The notes under the pieces: generated by a model
What the model was told of the DNA's origin: nothing
Databases searched by the model: none
What the model saw: only the letters and a program-made list of their open reading frames with translations
Part shown: positions 48,263 through 58,448 of the stretch, in pieces
Numbering within the stretch: the first letter of the stretch is position 1
Layout: the number at the start of each line of letters is the position of its first letter
Assembly (NCBI RefSeq): GCF_000227135.1
Contig: NC_018232.1
Location: forward strand, 47,389-111,388
Direction of reading: 5' to 3'
From: Leishmania donovani
Taxonomy: Eukaryota > Euglenozoa > Kinetoplastea > Trypanosomatida > Trypanosomatidae
Length of the DNA: 64,000 bases
Position numbers and translations under genes: made by a program

Positions 48263-49651
48263 CAAGACCGGAAGGGCGGAGGAGGGGAGGACGTTGTGCG
48301 CGGCTGTAGGGTGGTAACGAAGCTGGAGCGGCCGAAGAGAGAGAGGCGACACCCTGCGGCTCCGCTGCCTCCCTCGGTATACGACCACCTCCTACACGCA
48401 CGCACGCATACGCTCAAGCGCGTATTCGTCTGTCGGTGTTGTTTGCAGCACCGTCTCTTTTTCCGCAGCCGCTACTCCGGCGCAGGTGTGGCACCCGCTC
48501 CACTCTTCATGTGAGCGCTCCACGTAAGAACGGACGTGCAGCACAAATAGGAACGCGAACAGGTAACGGTAAGTGGCAGGAGATGGAAGTATGTAGCGAC
48601 GCAGTGTGCGGCAGCGGCGGCGGCGGCGGCTGCTGTCAACATCACCACCCTGGTGCAGCCACTCATCACCTTTTTTGTGCGTGTATGTCTATCTTGGCTG
48701 CAGCCGTTTTGCGCGCCATGCCTAACATCGACATCGATGGACACTCACCTGCAGAGGGAAAAAGAAGTGCGGCCGCATCCGTATAACCTACTGGAGCGGG
48801 AGCGGGAGCGGGGGAGAGACAGGTACGATGCTGATGAGCACGGTGCTAACTGCAAGACGTGTCCCTCCCCCGCCCACCCACCCCGCTATCCCTACGTGTA
48901 CGCAAGCATGTGCATGTGCACGTGAGCCACTCCCCGCAGTGCTTTCATCGGCACACTCTTTCTTGTATCTTGTCGCTATCACTTCCTCCTCTTCGCTCGA
49001 CGCCGATCATCGCCGGACACGCACACACACACACACACACAGACGCCTCGAGCGCCACTCCACGCATCCGCTCAAGCTCACGTGGACGTGCTGGCAGGCG
49101 TCACTGGCGCGCTGACGTTACCTGTCACCCGCACATGGCAGGCACCTATATGTATACGCTGAAAGACATGGGCACGCGCACACTCGCATGAAGACGATGA
49201 ATGGAGGTTCTTTGAAGAGGCTGGCAGTGCTCTCGGACAGCAAGCGCCCACCCCCTTCCTCCCTTCTCTCTCCTCCCTCCCAACGCACACGTCGACAAGC
49301 ACAGCGCACAACCAAGCACACGCGCATCAAGCAGACGTGAGCTCTTCTCCATACCTCCCTCCTCTCCGACTACCCAACCTCAACCACCTCCCCCCCCACC
49401 ACTCCCACTCCCCCTTCTCGCTCTCTCGTGCCTGACCACTCGCACTCAACGATGAGCACGAATACATGCATACGTGCATACACATGCTCCTCATACCCTC
49501 CTCGCCCTCCGTGCGCTCGCTCGCGCACCAACGCCTCACTATCCGCTGAGACGGTGCGGTAGCCGCACCGCTTCACGGAACACACACGTACACGTATAGA
49601 ACTCGCGTCTACATCCGTCACCCTCCTTTTCTCAAGACTGCCAGGCTCGCC
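48263..49651. other. Intergenic spacer
   Basis: No gene. Contains a GGC-rich run near 48615-48632, (CA)n at 49021-49041 and C/T-rich DNA at 49240-49440. The acceptor for MCM8 is probably AG at 49635-49636 or 49643-49644, a few nt before its ATG. Confidence 0.6.
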
Positions 49652-52636
49652 ATGGGCGGCAGACAAGGTGGTGATGGTGCAACGGGAGCCAAGTCCGCCG
49701 GGCTGCCAGCAGCCGCCGCAGCATCGGCGAAGGCCGATGCGTGGATGGACGCGCTCTGGGAGATCCACTGCGGCACCCCCCTCGCCGGCGCGGTGCGCTA
49801 CACCGACGCCATCGTCAAGACCATGTGGGAGGTGTTTCAACCGCTCCTCAGTGAGCTGGATGTATACCCGCTCGCCATTGCCGATGTGCAGCCGGAGACG
49901 GTGACGGCGACGACAGCCGCCACGGTGCCCTTCACGGACTTTATCGTTCTCCGTCTTATCGAGCCTGCAACGCCTGCCAGACATGGGCACAGACAACGCG
50001 GTGGTGACCATGGGGACGCTGAGGAGGACCCCCAAAACGAGTTTGGCAACGCCTTGACCGCGGTGATGCGCACCGCACTACTCGAGCAGCCTTACATCGT
50101 GCTCTCCCTCGTGGAGTTCTTCACCGCAGTGTGGCTGTACCAGTACGAAGCACGGAAGCTAAGCACGTCGCAGAATGTGCCGCACGGCAAGCGGCGCCAA
50201 GGCGACGGTGGTGCACAACGCGCAAGGTCTCCCACAGTAGCATCAGCGGCATCGCGGGCACCGGCGCTTCGCCGCGTATATGCGGCCGTGAGCGGTGATG
50301 TGCGCCACGCAACGCCGTTCGACCACCTCGGTGCTGCACAGCTCGGGCGCGTGCTGACGATCAAAGGAACGGTCGTCCGCATGAGCCCGGCGCGCATCTC
50401 GTGTGTGTGTATGTCGTACCGCTGCGGTCACTGCGGCGTCGTAAAGAAGCAGACGACCCAAGACGGCGTGCTCACCTACCCGGGCCCGTGCGCGAGCGCG
50501 CGCTGCCGCGGCTACAAGTGGACTCCGCTAACGGATCAGGCGGTATGCGAGGAGGTGCAGCTGCTTCGGCTGCAAGAGCACACGACCTTCTTTGACGCGT
50601 CCTCATCGCCGGCCTCGCCTAGCGGCGGCAGCGGCGCCACTCAGCAGCACGGCGGTGGTGGCAATAGAGGCAACGCTGGCGGCAGCGACAGCCAACGCAT
50701 GGGCAGTGGTGGCATGCACGTCATGATCGAGGTGGAGCTGCGGGCGCCGTGGCTCGACGCCGTCACGGTGGGCGACTGTGTGTGCGTGTGTGGCGTCTTA
50801 GAGACGCGGCGGGGCGAGGGTAAGCAAGGCGGGGGCATGCAGCAGGTGTGCCTGCGCGCCAGGGCGGTGCGGAGTCTGCGCAGCCAGGAGACCTCTGCCA
50901 GCTCGCCCTCCTTGAGCAGCATCGCAGCTCTGCAGCGCCGCCAACGCGACGGAGCGCTCCTCTCCGCAACTATAGGTCCAGGTGGTTGCCGCGACGGCCC
51001 ATGGCGGCTGGCGCACGGCGGCGGATTCGCCGTGCTCGCGGATGGTACCAGCACTGGTGGTGCTCTGCGCGGCGACGGTGAAGGGGAAGCGGACGACGAG
51101 CTGATGCTTGGGGCTGCCGCACAACTCGGCGGCGTCGGACCCACGGCCATGGCAGCGGCGGCTGCCGCGTCTGCCATCACGGCGCTGCCGTCTGGCGCCC
51201 GTGTCTCCTTCTCCTCCGGGTTCGACACCTGGTCTGCCGAGGAGATGGGGCGCTTCTACGAAGTTGCGCGGCACCCGCAGTGGTTTGCGCGACTGACGGC
51301 CTCAGTGGCGCCGTCGATCTTCGGCATGGAGCTGGTGAAGCAGGCTCTGCTGCTCTCCATTGTCGGCGGCAACCGTGATAAGAATGGCGGTGAGACGCGC
51401 AGCAGCATCCACGTCCTGCTTGTCGGCGATCCCGGGCTTGGCAAGTCACAGCTGCTTCGTGCGGCCTGCGCTGTAGCGCCGCGCAGTGCGTTTGTGTGCG
51501 CGCACACGTCGTCGTCTTGCGGCCTCACCATGACGCTGACGCGGGACCCCGTATCGGGCGAGACGACGTTCGAGGCCGGCGCCGTCGTGCACGGCGATGG
51601 CGGGATCACGTGTCTCGACGAGATCGACAAGGGCGTGCAGGAGCACAAGGCGCTGTTGGAGGTGATGGAGCAGGAGACGGTGAGCCTCGCCAAGGCGGGC
51701 ATGATATTCTCCATGCCCGTGCGCACCTCCATCCTGGCTGCCGGCAACCCCATCGGCGGCCGCTTCGACGCGCGCAAGTCCCTCGCCGCCAACGTGAACC
51801 TCTCCCCGGCGCTGCTCACCCGCTTCGACATCATCGCGTGCCTGCGCAACCCCCACGGGAGCAGCGGCAAGGCGCAGCAGGCGCTGACGGACCACATCCT
51901 CCAGTGGCATCGCCGTGGCCCCGCGGCTGGGGACGGCGGTGAGGGCGGCAACGGTGACGGGCAGGGCCGCGGGCACGGCGCTGGTCCTCTGCCGCTCCCG
52001 CTCGTGCAGCGCTTTCTTCTCTTCTGCCGCTCGCAGTGCCAGCCAACGCTCTGTCGTGAGGCGTGCGACGTCCTGCAGGCGCACTACCTCGCGCAGCGTC
52101 AGCACCTGCCTGAACCGCAGTACGGGCTCGCGCACGGCGCCACGGCTAGCTGTGCTGGTGGTGCGGCAGGTCATCTCTCAGATTCTGGCAGTGTCTCGGG
52201 GCCACTTCCCCGAGCTGCCATGGGGCTTGAGGCTACCGTGACCCCGCGCTACCTGCAGGCTCTCATTCGCGTCGCCGAGGCGCGAGCGAAGCTGGAGCTG
52301 CGCCACGTGGCCACCAGAGAAGATGCCGAGTACGCGGTGCAGCTGCTGCAGTCGTGTCTGAACTCTTTCGACGGTCTTGCCGCGTCGGGCTCAGCGGCGG
52401 ATGTCGGCGCAGGCAGGAGGCCCGCAAAGCTGAGCCAACGCGATGCCGTGCTGCAGCGACTCAAGCTCGCCATCGTCGAGGACAACAGCGGCGTCAACCT
52501 GCTCACGGAGCAGGCAATCCTGGACGTGTGCGAATCCGTCGGCTGCCGCAGCGCCGCGGCGATGCTCCGCCAGCTGAATGAGCACGGCTTTCTCTTGCAG
52601 AAGGGCAACAATAAGTACTGCCTCCGAGGATGCTGA
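49652..52636 (+). CDS. MCM8: Minichromosome maintenance helicase MCM8
   Basis: This 994-aa AAA+ protein has all MCM helicase motifs: Walker A G592-DPGLGKS-S599, Walker B with C654-LDEID, and the arginine finger R724 in SPALLTRFD. The N-terminal zinc motif is C258-GHC261 with a second Cys pair after the insert (PGPCASARC). The sequences around the ATPase (TSSSCGLTMTLTRDPVSGE; KALLEVMEQETVSLAKAG) and a C-terminal winged-helix-like tail fit MCM8 rather than MCM2-7. In other eukaryotes MCM8 forms a complex with MCM9 in homologous recombination and interstrand crosslink repair. It is longer than usual because of several Gly/Ser-rich insertions (~105-125, ~310-350, ~755-785). No MCM9 gene is in this window. 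The Met at 49652 is the first in frame after the acceptor AGs. Confidence 0.9.
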   Translation: MGGRQGGDGATGAKSAGLPAAAAASAKADAWMDALWEIHCGTPLAGAVRYTDAIVKTMWEVFQPLLSELDVYPLAIADVQPETVTATTAATVPFTDFIVLRLIEPATPARHGHRQRGGDHGDAEEDPQNEFGNALTAVMRTALLEQPYIVLSLVEFFTAVWLYQYEARKLSTSQNVPHGKRRQGDGGAQRARSPTVASAASRAPALRRVYAAVSGDVRHATPFDHLGAAQLGRVLTIKGTVVRMSPARISCVCMSYRCGHCGVVKKQTTQDGVLTYPGPCASARCRGYKWTPLTDQAVCEEVQLLRLQEHTTFFDASSSPASPSGGSGATQQHGGGGNRGNAGGSDSQRMGSGGMHVMIEVELRAPWLDAVTVGDCVCVCGVLETRRGEGKQGGGMQQVCLRARAVRSLRSQETSASSPSLSSIAALQRRQRDGALLSATIGPGGCRDGPWRLAHGGGFAVLADGTSTGGALRGDGEGEADDELMLGAAAQLGGVGPTAMAAAAAASAITALPSGARVSFSSGFDTWSAEEMGRFYEVARHPQWFARLTASVAPSIFGMELVKQALLLSIVGGNRDKNGGETRSSIHVLLVGDPGLGKSQLLRAACAVAPRSAFVCAHTSSSCGLTMTLTRDPVSGETTFEAGAVVHGDGGITCLDEIDKGVQEHKALLEVMEQETVSLAKAGMIFSMPVRTSILAAGNPIGGRFDARKSLAANVNLSPALLTRFDIIACLRNPHGSSGKAQQALTDHILQWHRRGPAAGDGGEGGNGDGQGRGHGAGPLPLPLVQRFLLFCRSQCQPTLCREACDVLQAHYLAQRQHLPEPQYGLAHGATASCAGGAAGHLSDSGSVSGPLPRAAMGLEATVTPRYLQALIRVAEARAKLELRHVATREDAEYAVQLLQSCLNSFDGLAASGSAADVGAGRRPAKLSQRDAVLQRLKLAIVEDNSGVNLLTEQAILDVCESVGCRSAAAMLRQLNEHGFLLQKGNNKYCLRGC

Positions 52637-53432
52637 GGTTGGGCGAGAAGTTGAAAGCGTGTTGAAGTAGACGGCAGCGCCGGACGCTTACGCCGCTGCA
52701 TGCATATGTGCTTCTGTGCTACCCCCCCCTCATTCTCTTCGCTTCAGCTTCTTCGACGGACGCCGACGCCTCACTGGTCCAGAGCGGAGGTGTGCGCATA
52801 CTGTTCTGCTCACATATCGTGCCACTGCGTTTTCCGTACGTCCCGCCCTCCTCCTACTTCTGCTTGCTCGTCGCGTGCCGGCGCACGTTTCGACGCACAA
52901 CGATCGCCGTTGCGCTCTCACTCTCCCACCCCACGTACACAAAGTGAGGCAGGAGAGGCGTGGGGCAGCCTCCAGCCACTCGACACCTCGCTTGTTCGTT
53001 GCCACGTGGCGAGGTGTGGTCGAGAAGCGTGATGACGGGTGCCCCCCCCCCTCTCTCTCCCTCTCCTCCTTTCCTCTCCTGCAGCACACTGCAAAGGCGG
53101 ACCCCCTACGGCGCAGATGGTGCGAAGAAGCGAAACATCCGCCGCCCATATCTTTTTTGTTGCTCTCCTCTGTTCGCTGTCGGACGCGCACTGTCGCTCT
53201 ACAGTCCGTGCGCGATCGTGTCTGCTCTCCCACGCCTCTCGTGATCTCGACGTCGTCGCGGGCCTCTGCGCCACCCCCTCCCCTTACCTCGTCCCCCTCT
53301 GTCCTCTCCTCTTCGTAGAGCCACCCTGTTTTACGTCGCGGTGATCGCTCGCCGCCCACCACACCTACACCCGTCTCTCACACACCCCCTCCTCTCTCAC
53401 AGCGCGTTCGTTATCCTCTTTCGAAGGCATCG
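52637..53432. other. Intergenic spacer
   Basis: No gene. C/T-rich with a strong terminal polypyrimidine tract. Confidence 0.7.
53370..53402 (+). promoter_or_regulatory. Strong trans-splice acceptor for uS11m
   Basis: A C/T tract ends CTCCTCTCTCACAG with the AG at 53401-53402, leaving a 30-nt 5' UTR. Confidence 0.65.
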
Positions 53433-54548
53433 ATGCTGAAGAGCTCCATCGTGTTGCTGCGCCGCGGTAAGCCGCGCCCGCGCGCCGGCATGTTCCCGGA
53501 GAAGTATCGCCGTGTGCCGGCGCTGCTGAAGCCGCAGCAGGGTGGCCAGCAGTACTTCAACGAGTTTCTGATCCGCTCTGCCAACGACGCGCTAGAGGCA
53601 CAGCAGCAAGGGTACGGCTCGGCCTTCCGCGCCGGCGGCTCTGGTGCAGCTCGTACCCTTGCCGATGCCAATGCAACCGCAGCGGGCGGTAGCAATGGTG
53701 GCGAGATCAGCAGCGTGCATCCTCGCCTACCGCAGGCGGACATTGATGGAGTGCTGCAGCGCAGCCGTGCCGAAACGATCCAGGAGGAGCTGAAGCAGCT
53801 GGTAGCTCAAGACGGCTTCGTATCACAGCGCGGCTTCAACGAGCGCATGTGGTACGAGCAGGAACATCACCGCCTGCGCACGCATGGCGATGGCGTGGAA
53901 GCAAGCCCGAGCGAAGCGGCTGCGACGACAGCGGCATCCTCGTCGACTGCGGAGGCGGGATCAGCGACGGGAGAGGGGCGCGTGCTGCCGGAGCGCATCC
54001 TCGGTGATGACTACTTTCAGAGTAAGTTCGGTTACTCGCTGCTGAAGGGGCGGTCGCCGGATGCGTCTGCAGCGGCAGACATCGTTAAGGCCTACGCCCA
54101 ACTCGATTTGTGGGGCGAGATGCCCACGTACAGCCGGGACTTTGTGTTTCTATACCTGGTGTCGCGCCGCCGCAACACGTACGCCGTCGCGTACGACTAC
54201 GATGGCAAGCGGCTGCTGCCGACGTACACGGCAGGTAACCGCGGGCTGAAGGGTGGCGATCGCGGCTTCCGCGGAGACGGCTCGACGGACAATGGCCACC
54301 AAGTGACGAGCATGTACCTGAACGATCTACTGCCAAAGATTCGCGAGGCGCGGGCGGCGAGCGGGCGACCTCTGGGCCGTGGGGAGAAGATCGATCTTGT
54401 CGTTCGCGTGATGGGCTTCTACAATGGTCGGCAGGGCGCTGTGCGGGCGGTGCAGGATCGCAGCGCTGACTTCCGCGTTCGCTACTTGGAGGATGTGACG
54501 CCGTTCCCGCTGAACGGGCCAAAGATGCCGCGTGGTGTCTTCCGTTAA
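53433..54548 (+). CDS. Mitochondrial ribosomal protein uS11-like (371 aa)
   Basis: The C-terminal ~125 residues fit uS11: a strand reading YAVAYDYDGKRLLPTYTAG, then RGLKGGDRG, a helix (TSMYLNDLLPKIREARAASG), IDLVVRVMGFYNGRQGAVRAV, and the terminal YLEDVTPFPLNGPKMPRG, which replaces the family signature DxTPxPHNG. The N-terminus (1-~25, MLKSSIVLLRRGKPRPRAG) is basic and looks like a mitochondrial presequence. Residues ~60-110 and ~150-180 are Ala/Ser/Glu-rich linkers, and two extra helical stretches separate them. So it is a uS11 core with a large trypanosomatid-type N-terminal extension. In the small subunit platform uS11 contacts rRNA near the exit site. The His of the signature is changed to Leu. 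Confidence 0.8.
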   Translation: MLKSSIVLLRRGKPRPRAGMFPEKYRRVPALLKPQQGGQQYFNEFLIRSANDALEAQQQGYGSAFRAGGSGAARTLADANATAAGGSNGGEISSVHPRLPQADIDGVLQRSRAETIQEELKQLVAQDGFVSQRGFNERMWYEQEHHRLRTHGDGVEASPSEAAATTAASSSTAEAGSATGEGRVLPERILGDDYFQSKFGYSLLKGRSPDASAAADIVKAYAQLDLWGEMPTYSRDFVFLYLVSRRRNTYAVAYDYDGKRLLPTYTAGNRGLKGGDRGFRGDGSTDNGHQVTSMYLNDLLPKIREARAASGRPLGRGEKIDLVVRVMGFYNGRQGAVRAVQDRSADFRVRYLEDVTPFPLNGPKMPRGVFR

Positions 54549-55490
54549 AAGCCCTGTCTGTGATGCGCACGGGTCACACAAGCTGTGTGCTTGCGTGCGC
54601 GCGTCAGCTGCTCTGCCACGGCTTCTGATGCTCGTTTTTTTTTTGCTTTTGATGCCGAGATGCACGTGTAGACTCCCGAGGCCGTGTGCACCTCGCTGTG
54701 CGTAGGTGCGTGCCAGTGCACGGTGCTCGTTGTCAACGCAGAGCTGCCGCGCATCCTGGCCTCTCCAAGGACGTACCTCCCTCCCCTCCTCTCCTCCCTT
54801 CCGTGTGCTCGATAGAACGGCGTAGAGAGCGGGAAGGCGCGTGGCGGAGCAAGGCGGGCGAGCCATAATGTTGCCGTGGCGAGGGGAAAGGATGCTGGCC
54901 ACTGCGCTTTAACGCGATGAGGATTACGCTCGCAAGAGCCAGTAACGGACGCCTCAATGGTAAAGGTGACTCGCGGGGTTGAATGGCGTGAGTGATGGCG
55001 TAGGAGCTCTGTGTGGTGGCGGGGGGAGGCGTGCGTGAAGCGGGCGGCAGAGCATGCCGCCATGACAGGCACACGATGGGGACACGGCCCTGCCGACAAT
55101 GCATGCGCAGTAGAGCACCGACCAGTGCGCTGCACATGTGAGGTGCCTTTTCGTTCTTGTGTGCTGGAGTCGCGGCTGCCCATGTAGGTAGCGCCTCTGC
55201 ACGCGCTATCCACGCAGAGTCGTGCAGCCAACGCGGAGCTCCATCATTCCATGACTCAGCTGCCATGTGTGATCCACGTTCCGTTACACACGGGCCGGCG
55301 AAGACTCCGCCGACGGTGCGAGCCGTGATCTCGCATACGAAATGCGACAGGGCACAGCCGGCGACACGGGGGGGGGGGTTGCGAGGCAGGTCGCTGGAAG
55401 GGCATGCGGCTTCGCACTCTCATCCGTACGCAGACACAGCATATACGCCCATCCGTGCCCTTCCATGAACGACACACTCTCTTCCTCGCC

Positions 55491-55693
55491 CCAGTCTCTT
55501 CTCCCGGCACACACTCACACGCACCGCCCCCCAGCGGTCGGATCGACTGAGACGAACATGCCGGCTCGCTGAATGACCTCCCTGTCGAACCCTTCCTTCC
55601 TCCCTCTCCCACCTCTCACGCACACCCGCTGGCGAAGAAAAGAGTGTCGTCATCTATCTCTCTCTTTACACTCCTACACACACACACACACAC
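55491..55693. repeat. ~200-bp near-identical dispersed repeat, copy 2
   Basis: Same orientation as copy 1 (18758-18967), ending in (CA)n. It ends 325 nt before the trypanothione reductase ATG, while copy 1 ends 356 nt before the phosphatase ATG. Confidence 0.9.
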
Positions 55694-55837
55694 GTGAGTC
55701 TTGATCCATCATTGCGCCTTCTACTTCGCTATACACAAACGCGCTCAGACGTTCACGGACACCACCGCCACCGCAGCCGCAGCAGCCGAAAGCCGCACGT
55801 AGGAATGCAGGCGAGCCTTACCACGAAGATTGTCTGA

Positions 55838-55884
55838 TCAGCCCGTCTTTATCTCTCGCTCCCATCGTTGTATATACATTGCAG
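55838..55884 (+). promoter_or_regulatory. Likely trans-splice acceptor for trypanothione reductase
   Basis: A T/C-rich tract ends in TATATACATTGCAG with AG at 55883-55884, 133 nt before the ATG at 56018. Confidence 0.5.
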
Positions 55885-56017
55885 CGAGTCTTGCTGCTGG
55901 CGTTCTCTGCTCCGTGTGTGCCCACTCGCGCGCCGTTGGAGTTGTTCGCCGCGAACTCGCGCAGCCTCCCCCTCCCCTCCCCCTCTCGCGAAAATTCTTC
56001 GCTTCTCTCAACGGCTG

Positions 56018-57493
56018 ATGTCCCGCGCGTACGACCTCGTGGTGCTTGGCGCCGGATCTGGAGGTCTGGAGGCGGGATGGAACGCGGCCGTCACGCACAA
56101 GAAGAAGGTGGCCGTCGTCGATGTGCAGGCGACGCACGGTCCGCCGCTCTTCGCTGCGCTCGGCGGCACGTGCGTGAACGTCGGCTGCGTGCCAAAGAAA
56201 CTCATGGTGACAGGTGCCCAGTACATGGACCTGATCCGTGAGTCTGGCGGCTTCGGATGGGAGATGGACCGCGAATCGCTCTGCCCCAACTGGAAGACGC
56301 TCATCGCCGCGAAGAACAAGGTGGTGAACAGCATCAACGAGAGCTACAAGAGCATGTTCGCTGATACGGAGGGCCTCAGCTTTCACATGGGCTTCGGTGC
56401 CCTTCAAGACGCTCACACGGTGGTGGTGCGCAAGTCGGAAGACCCACACAGCGACGTGCTGGAGACCCTCGACACGGAGTACATCCTCATTGCCACCGGC
56501 TCCTGGCCGACGCGCCTCGGAGTCCCCGGCGACGAGTTCTGCATCACGAGCAACGAGGCCTTCTACCTCGAGGATGCCCCCAAGCGGATGCTGTGCGTCG
56601 GCGGCGGCTACATCGCCGTTGAGTTTGCCGGCATCTTCAACGGCTACAAGCCCCAGGGTGGCTATGTCGACCTGTGCTACCGCGGCGATCTTATTTTGCG
56701 CGGCTTCGATACAGAGGTGCGCAAGAGCCTGACGAAGCAGCTGGGGGCGAACGGAATAAGAGTGCGTACAAACTTGAACCCGACGAAGATCACGAAGAAT
56801 GAGGACGGCTCGAATCACGTTCACTTCAACGATGGCACGGAGGAGGACTACGATCAGGTCATGCTCGCGATCGGTCGCGTGCCGCGCTCGCAGGCACTAC
56901 AGCTCGGCAAGGCCGGCGTCCGAACAGGAAAGAACGGTGCCGTGCAGGTCGACGCGTATTCGAAGACATCGGTGGACAACATCTACGCCATCGGCGACGT
57001 GACGAACCGCGTGATGTTGACGCCGGTGGCCATCAACGAAGGCGCCGCCTTCGTTGAAACCGTCTTCGGTGGCAAGCCCCGCGCCACCGACCACACGAAG
57101 GTCGCGTGCGCCGTGTTCTCCATACCGCCGATCGGCACGTGCGGCATGACGGAGGAGGAGGCGGCGAAGAACTACGAAACCGTCGCCGTGTACGCGAGCT
57201 CCTTCACGCCCCTTATGCACAACATCAGCGGCAGCAAGCACAAGGAATTCATGATCCGCATCATCACGAACGAATCCAACGGCGAGGTTCTGGGTGTTCA
57301 CATGCTCGGCGACAGTGCGCCTGAGATCATCCAGAGCGTCGGCATTTGCATGAAGATGGGCGCCAAGATCAGCGACTTCCACAGCACCATCGGAGTCCAC
57401 CCGACGAGCGCCGAGGAGCTCTGCTCCATGCGCACTCCAGCGTACTTCTACGAGAGTGGCAAGCGCGTCGAAAAGCTCAGCAGCAACCTCTGA
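56018..57493 (+). CDS. TR: Trypanothione reductase
   Basis: This 491-aa flavoprotein reduces trypanothione disulfide with NADPH and is the central thiol-redox enzyme of kinetoplastids. The N-terminal FAD Rossmann motif GAGSGG is at ~11-16. The redox-active disulfide is C52/C57 in GGTCVNVGCVPKK. The NADPH domain carries GGGYIAVEFAG. The catalytic H461 and E466 lie in HPTSAEE, with the acid pair needed for the reaction. The FAD-binding GDV motif is at ~327 (IYAIGDVTNR). Length and start agree with the Leishmania enzyme. The sequence is very close to the Leishmania donovani-complex protein as I remember it, with few differences that I could not verify. A functional dimer in cytosol is expected. 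An upstream in-frame stretch without a supporting acceptor is excluded. Confidence 0.98.
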   Translation: MSRAYDLVVLGAGSGGLEAGWNAAVTHKKKVAVVDVQATHGPPLFAALGGTCVNVGCVPKKLMVTGAQYMDLIRESGGFGWEMDRESLCPNWKTLIAAKNKVVNSINESYKSMFADTEGLSFHMGFGALQDAHTVVVRKSEDPHSDVLETLDTEYILIATGSWPTRLGVPGDEFCITSNEAFYLEDAPKRMLCVGGGYIAVEFAGIFNGYKPQGGYVDLCYRGDLILRGFDTEVRKSLTKQLGANGIRVRTNLNPTKITKNEDGSNHVHFNDGTEEDYDQVMLAIGRVPRSQALQLGKAGVRTGKNGAVQVDAYSKTSVDNIYAIGDVTNRVMLTPVAINEGAAFVETVFGGKPRATDHTKVACAVFSIPPIGTCGMTEEEAAKNYETVAVYASSFTPLMHNISGSKHKEFMIRIITNESNGEVLGVHMLGDSAPEIIQSVGICMKMGAKISDFHSTIGVHPTSAEELCSMRTPAYFYESGKRVEKLSSNL

Positions 57494-58448
57494 AGAGGGA
57501 GGAGAGATGAAGAAGAACGCCTCAGCCCTTCCACCTAGCCGTGATGCACGGGTATCACAGACCAGCAGGCATGCAGAGATGGAAAGGGGAAGAGGTCAGC
57601 AGGCAGTGACGTCTGATCTCCTTCAGCGTCGGTCGCTTCGGCCGCTTCCTCTCCGACCTCCCCCCCCACCACCACTGCCACCACTCCTCCTCTCCGCATA
57701 ACCTATCAGCAGTCGCGCACGCCTCATCAATACGCACGCACACCCGCCGGTGGCGGGGCGCAGGATGGAGAAGGGCAGCGGATGGAGCTTCCCTTCTCCC
57801 ACGCCCTTTTCACCCCACCACGCCGTGCGGGTTTTGTGGTTTGTGCGTGTGTTTGTGCTTTCTAGTGGGGAGAAAGGCCTCTCCGCATCGTTCAACTATT
57901 TCGCTCTGCGTGTGAGCACGCGTGCGCACTTGCGCGTTCGCGTGCTCGTTCCTTTCTTGCCTTCTTTCGCCCTCCGCGTGCGTGCGTGCGTGCTCTCCCA
58001 TATATATTATTCTGGTTTCCGTTCCGTGTACTCTTGTGTTCTTAGGAAGCTGCGCAGACCCGACTTCTCCCATCGTTGTGCCCTCCCCCTCCTGCTGCTG
58101 CTGCTGCTGCGCTGCCCGTGGGTGTGCACCCCAGGGGGGGGGTGTCTACGTGGTGTGTTCCTGTGCGTGACGGCGAGGGCGACGGCCGTTGGAAGCGCAC
58201 ATTTTTTCCGTACCGTCGAGAGCCGCTCCTCCTCCCACCGTGCCCCTCCTCCGCCCCCGCTACATGTGCACCCCCCCCCCTTCACTCTCTCCGCATGCAC
58301 ATCTTCCTTCTCGTCTTCGCCTTGCCTCGCCTACCCACCCGTATAGCAGTGCACCAGCACACACGCACGTTCTTTCCTTTCATCCCTCTTGCTCTCTCGC
58401 TCTGCTGTCCTCCTTAGCAGGCTCCCCCTGCAGCGCTACAGCAGCCGC
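57494..58448. other. Intergenic spacer
   Basis: No gene. C/T- and TG-rich; nine G at 58134-58142; terminal pyrimidine tract. Confidence 0.65.
58381..58420 (+). promoter_or_regulatory. Strong trans-splice acceptor for the DEAD-box gene
   Basis: A T/C-rich tract ends in TCCTCCTTAGCAG. Two AGs (58416-58417 and 58419-58420) are possible, leaving ~30 nt before the ATG at 58449. Confidence 0.6.

Larger units (their letters stand above)
54549..56017. other. Intergenic spacer with repeat copy 2
   Basis: No gene accepted. It contains an unassigned GC-balanced stretch (54840-55340), 11 G at 55368-55378, and the second copy of the dispersed repeat (55491-55693). The trypanothione reductase 5' UTR begins after AG 55883-55884 or further upstream. 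Confidence 0.65.

Noticed and set aside
54545..55231. 228-codon minus-strand frame downstream of uS11m
   Set aside because: Its low-complexity Arg/His/Ser composition and lack of domain fit an unassigned spacer, not a gene.
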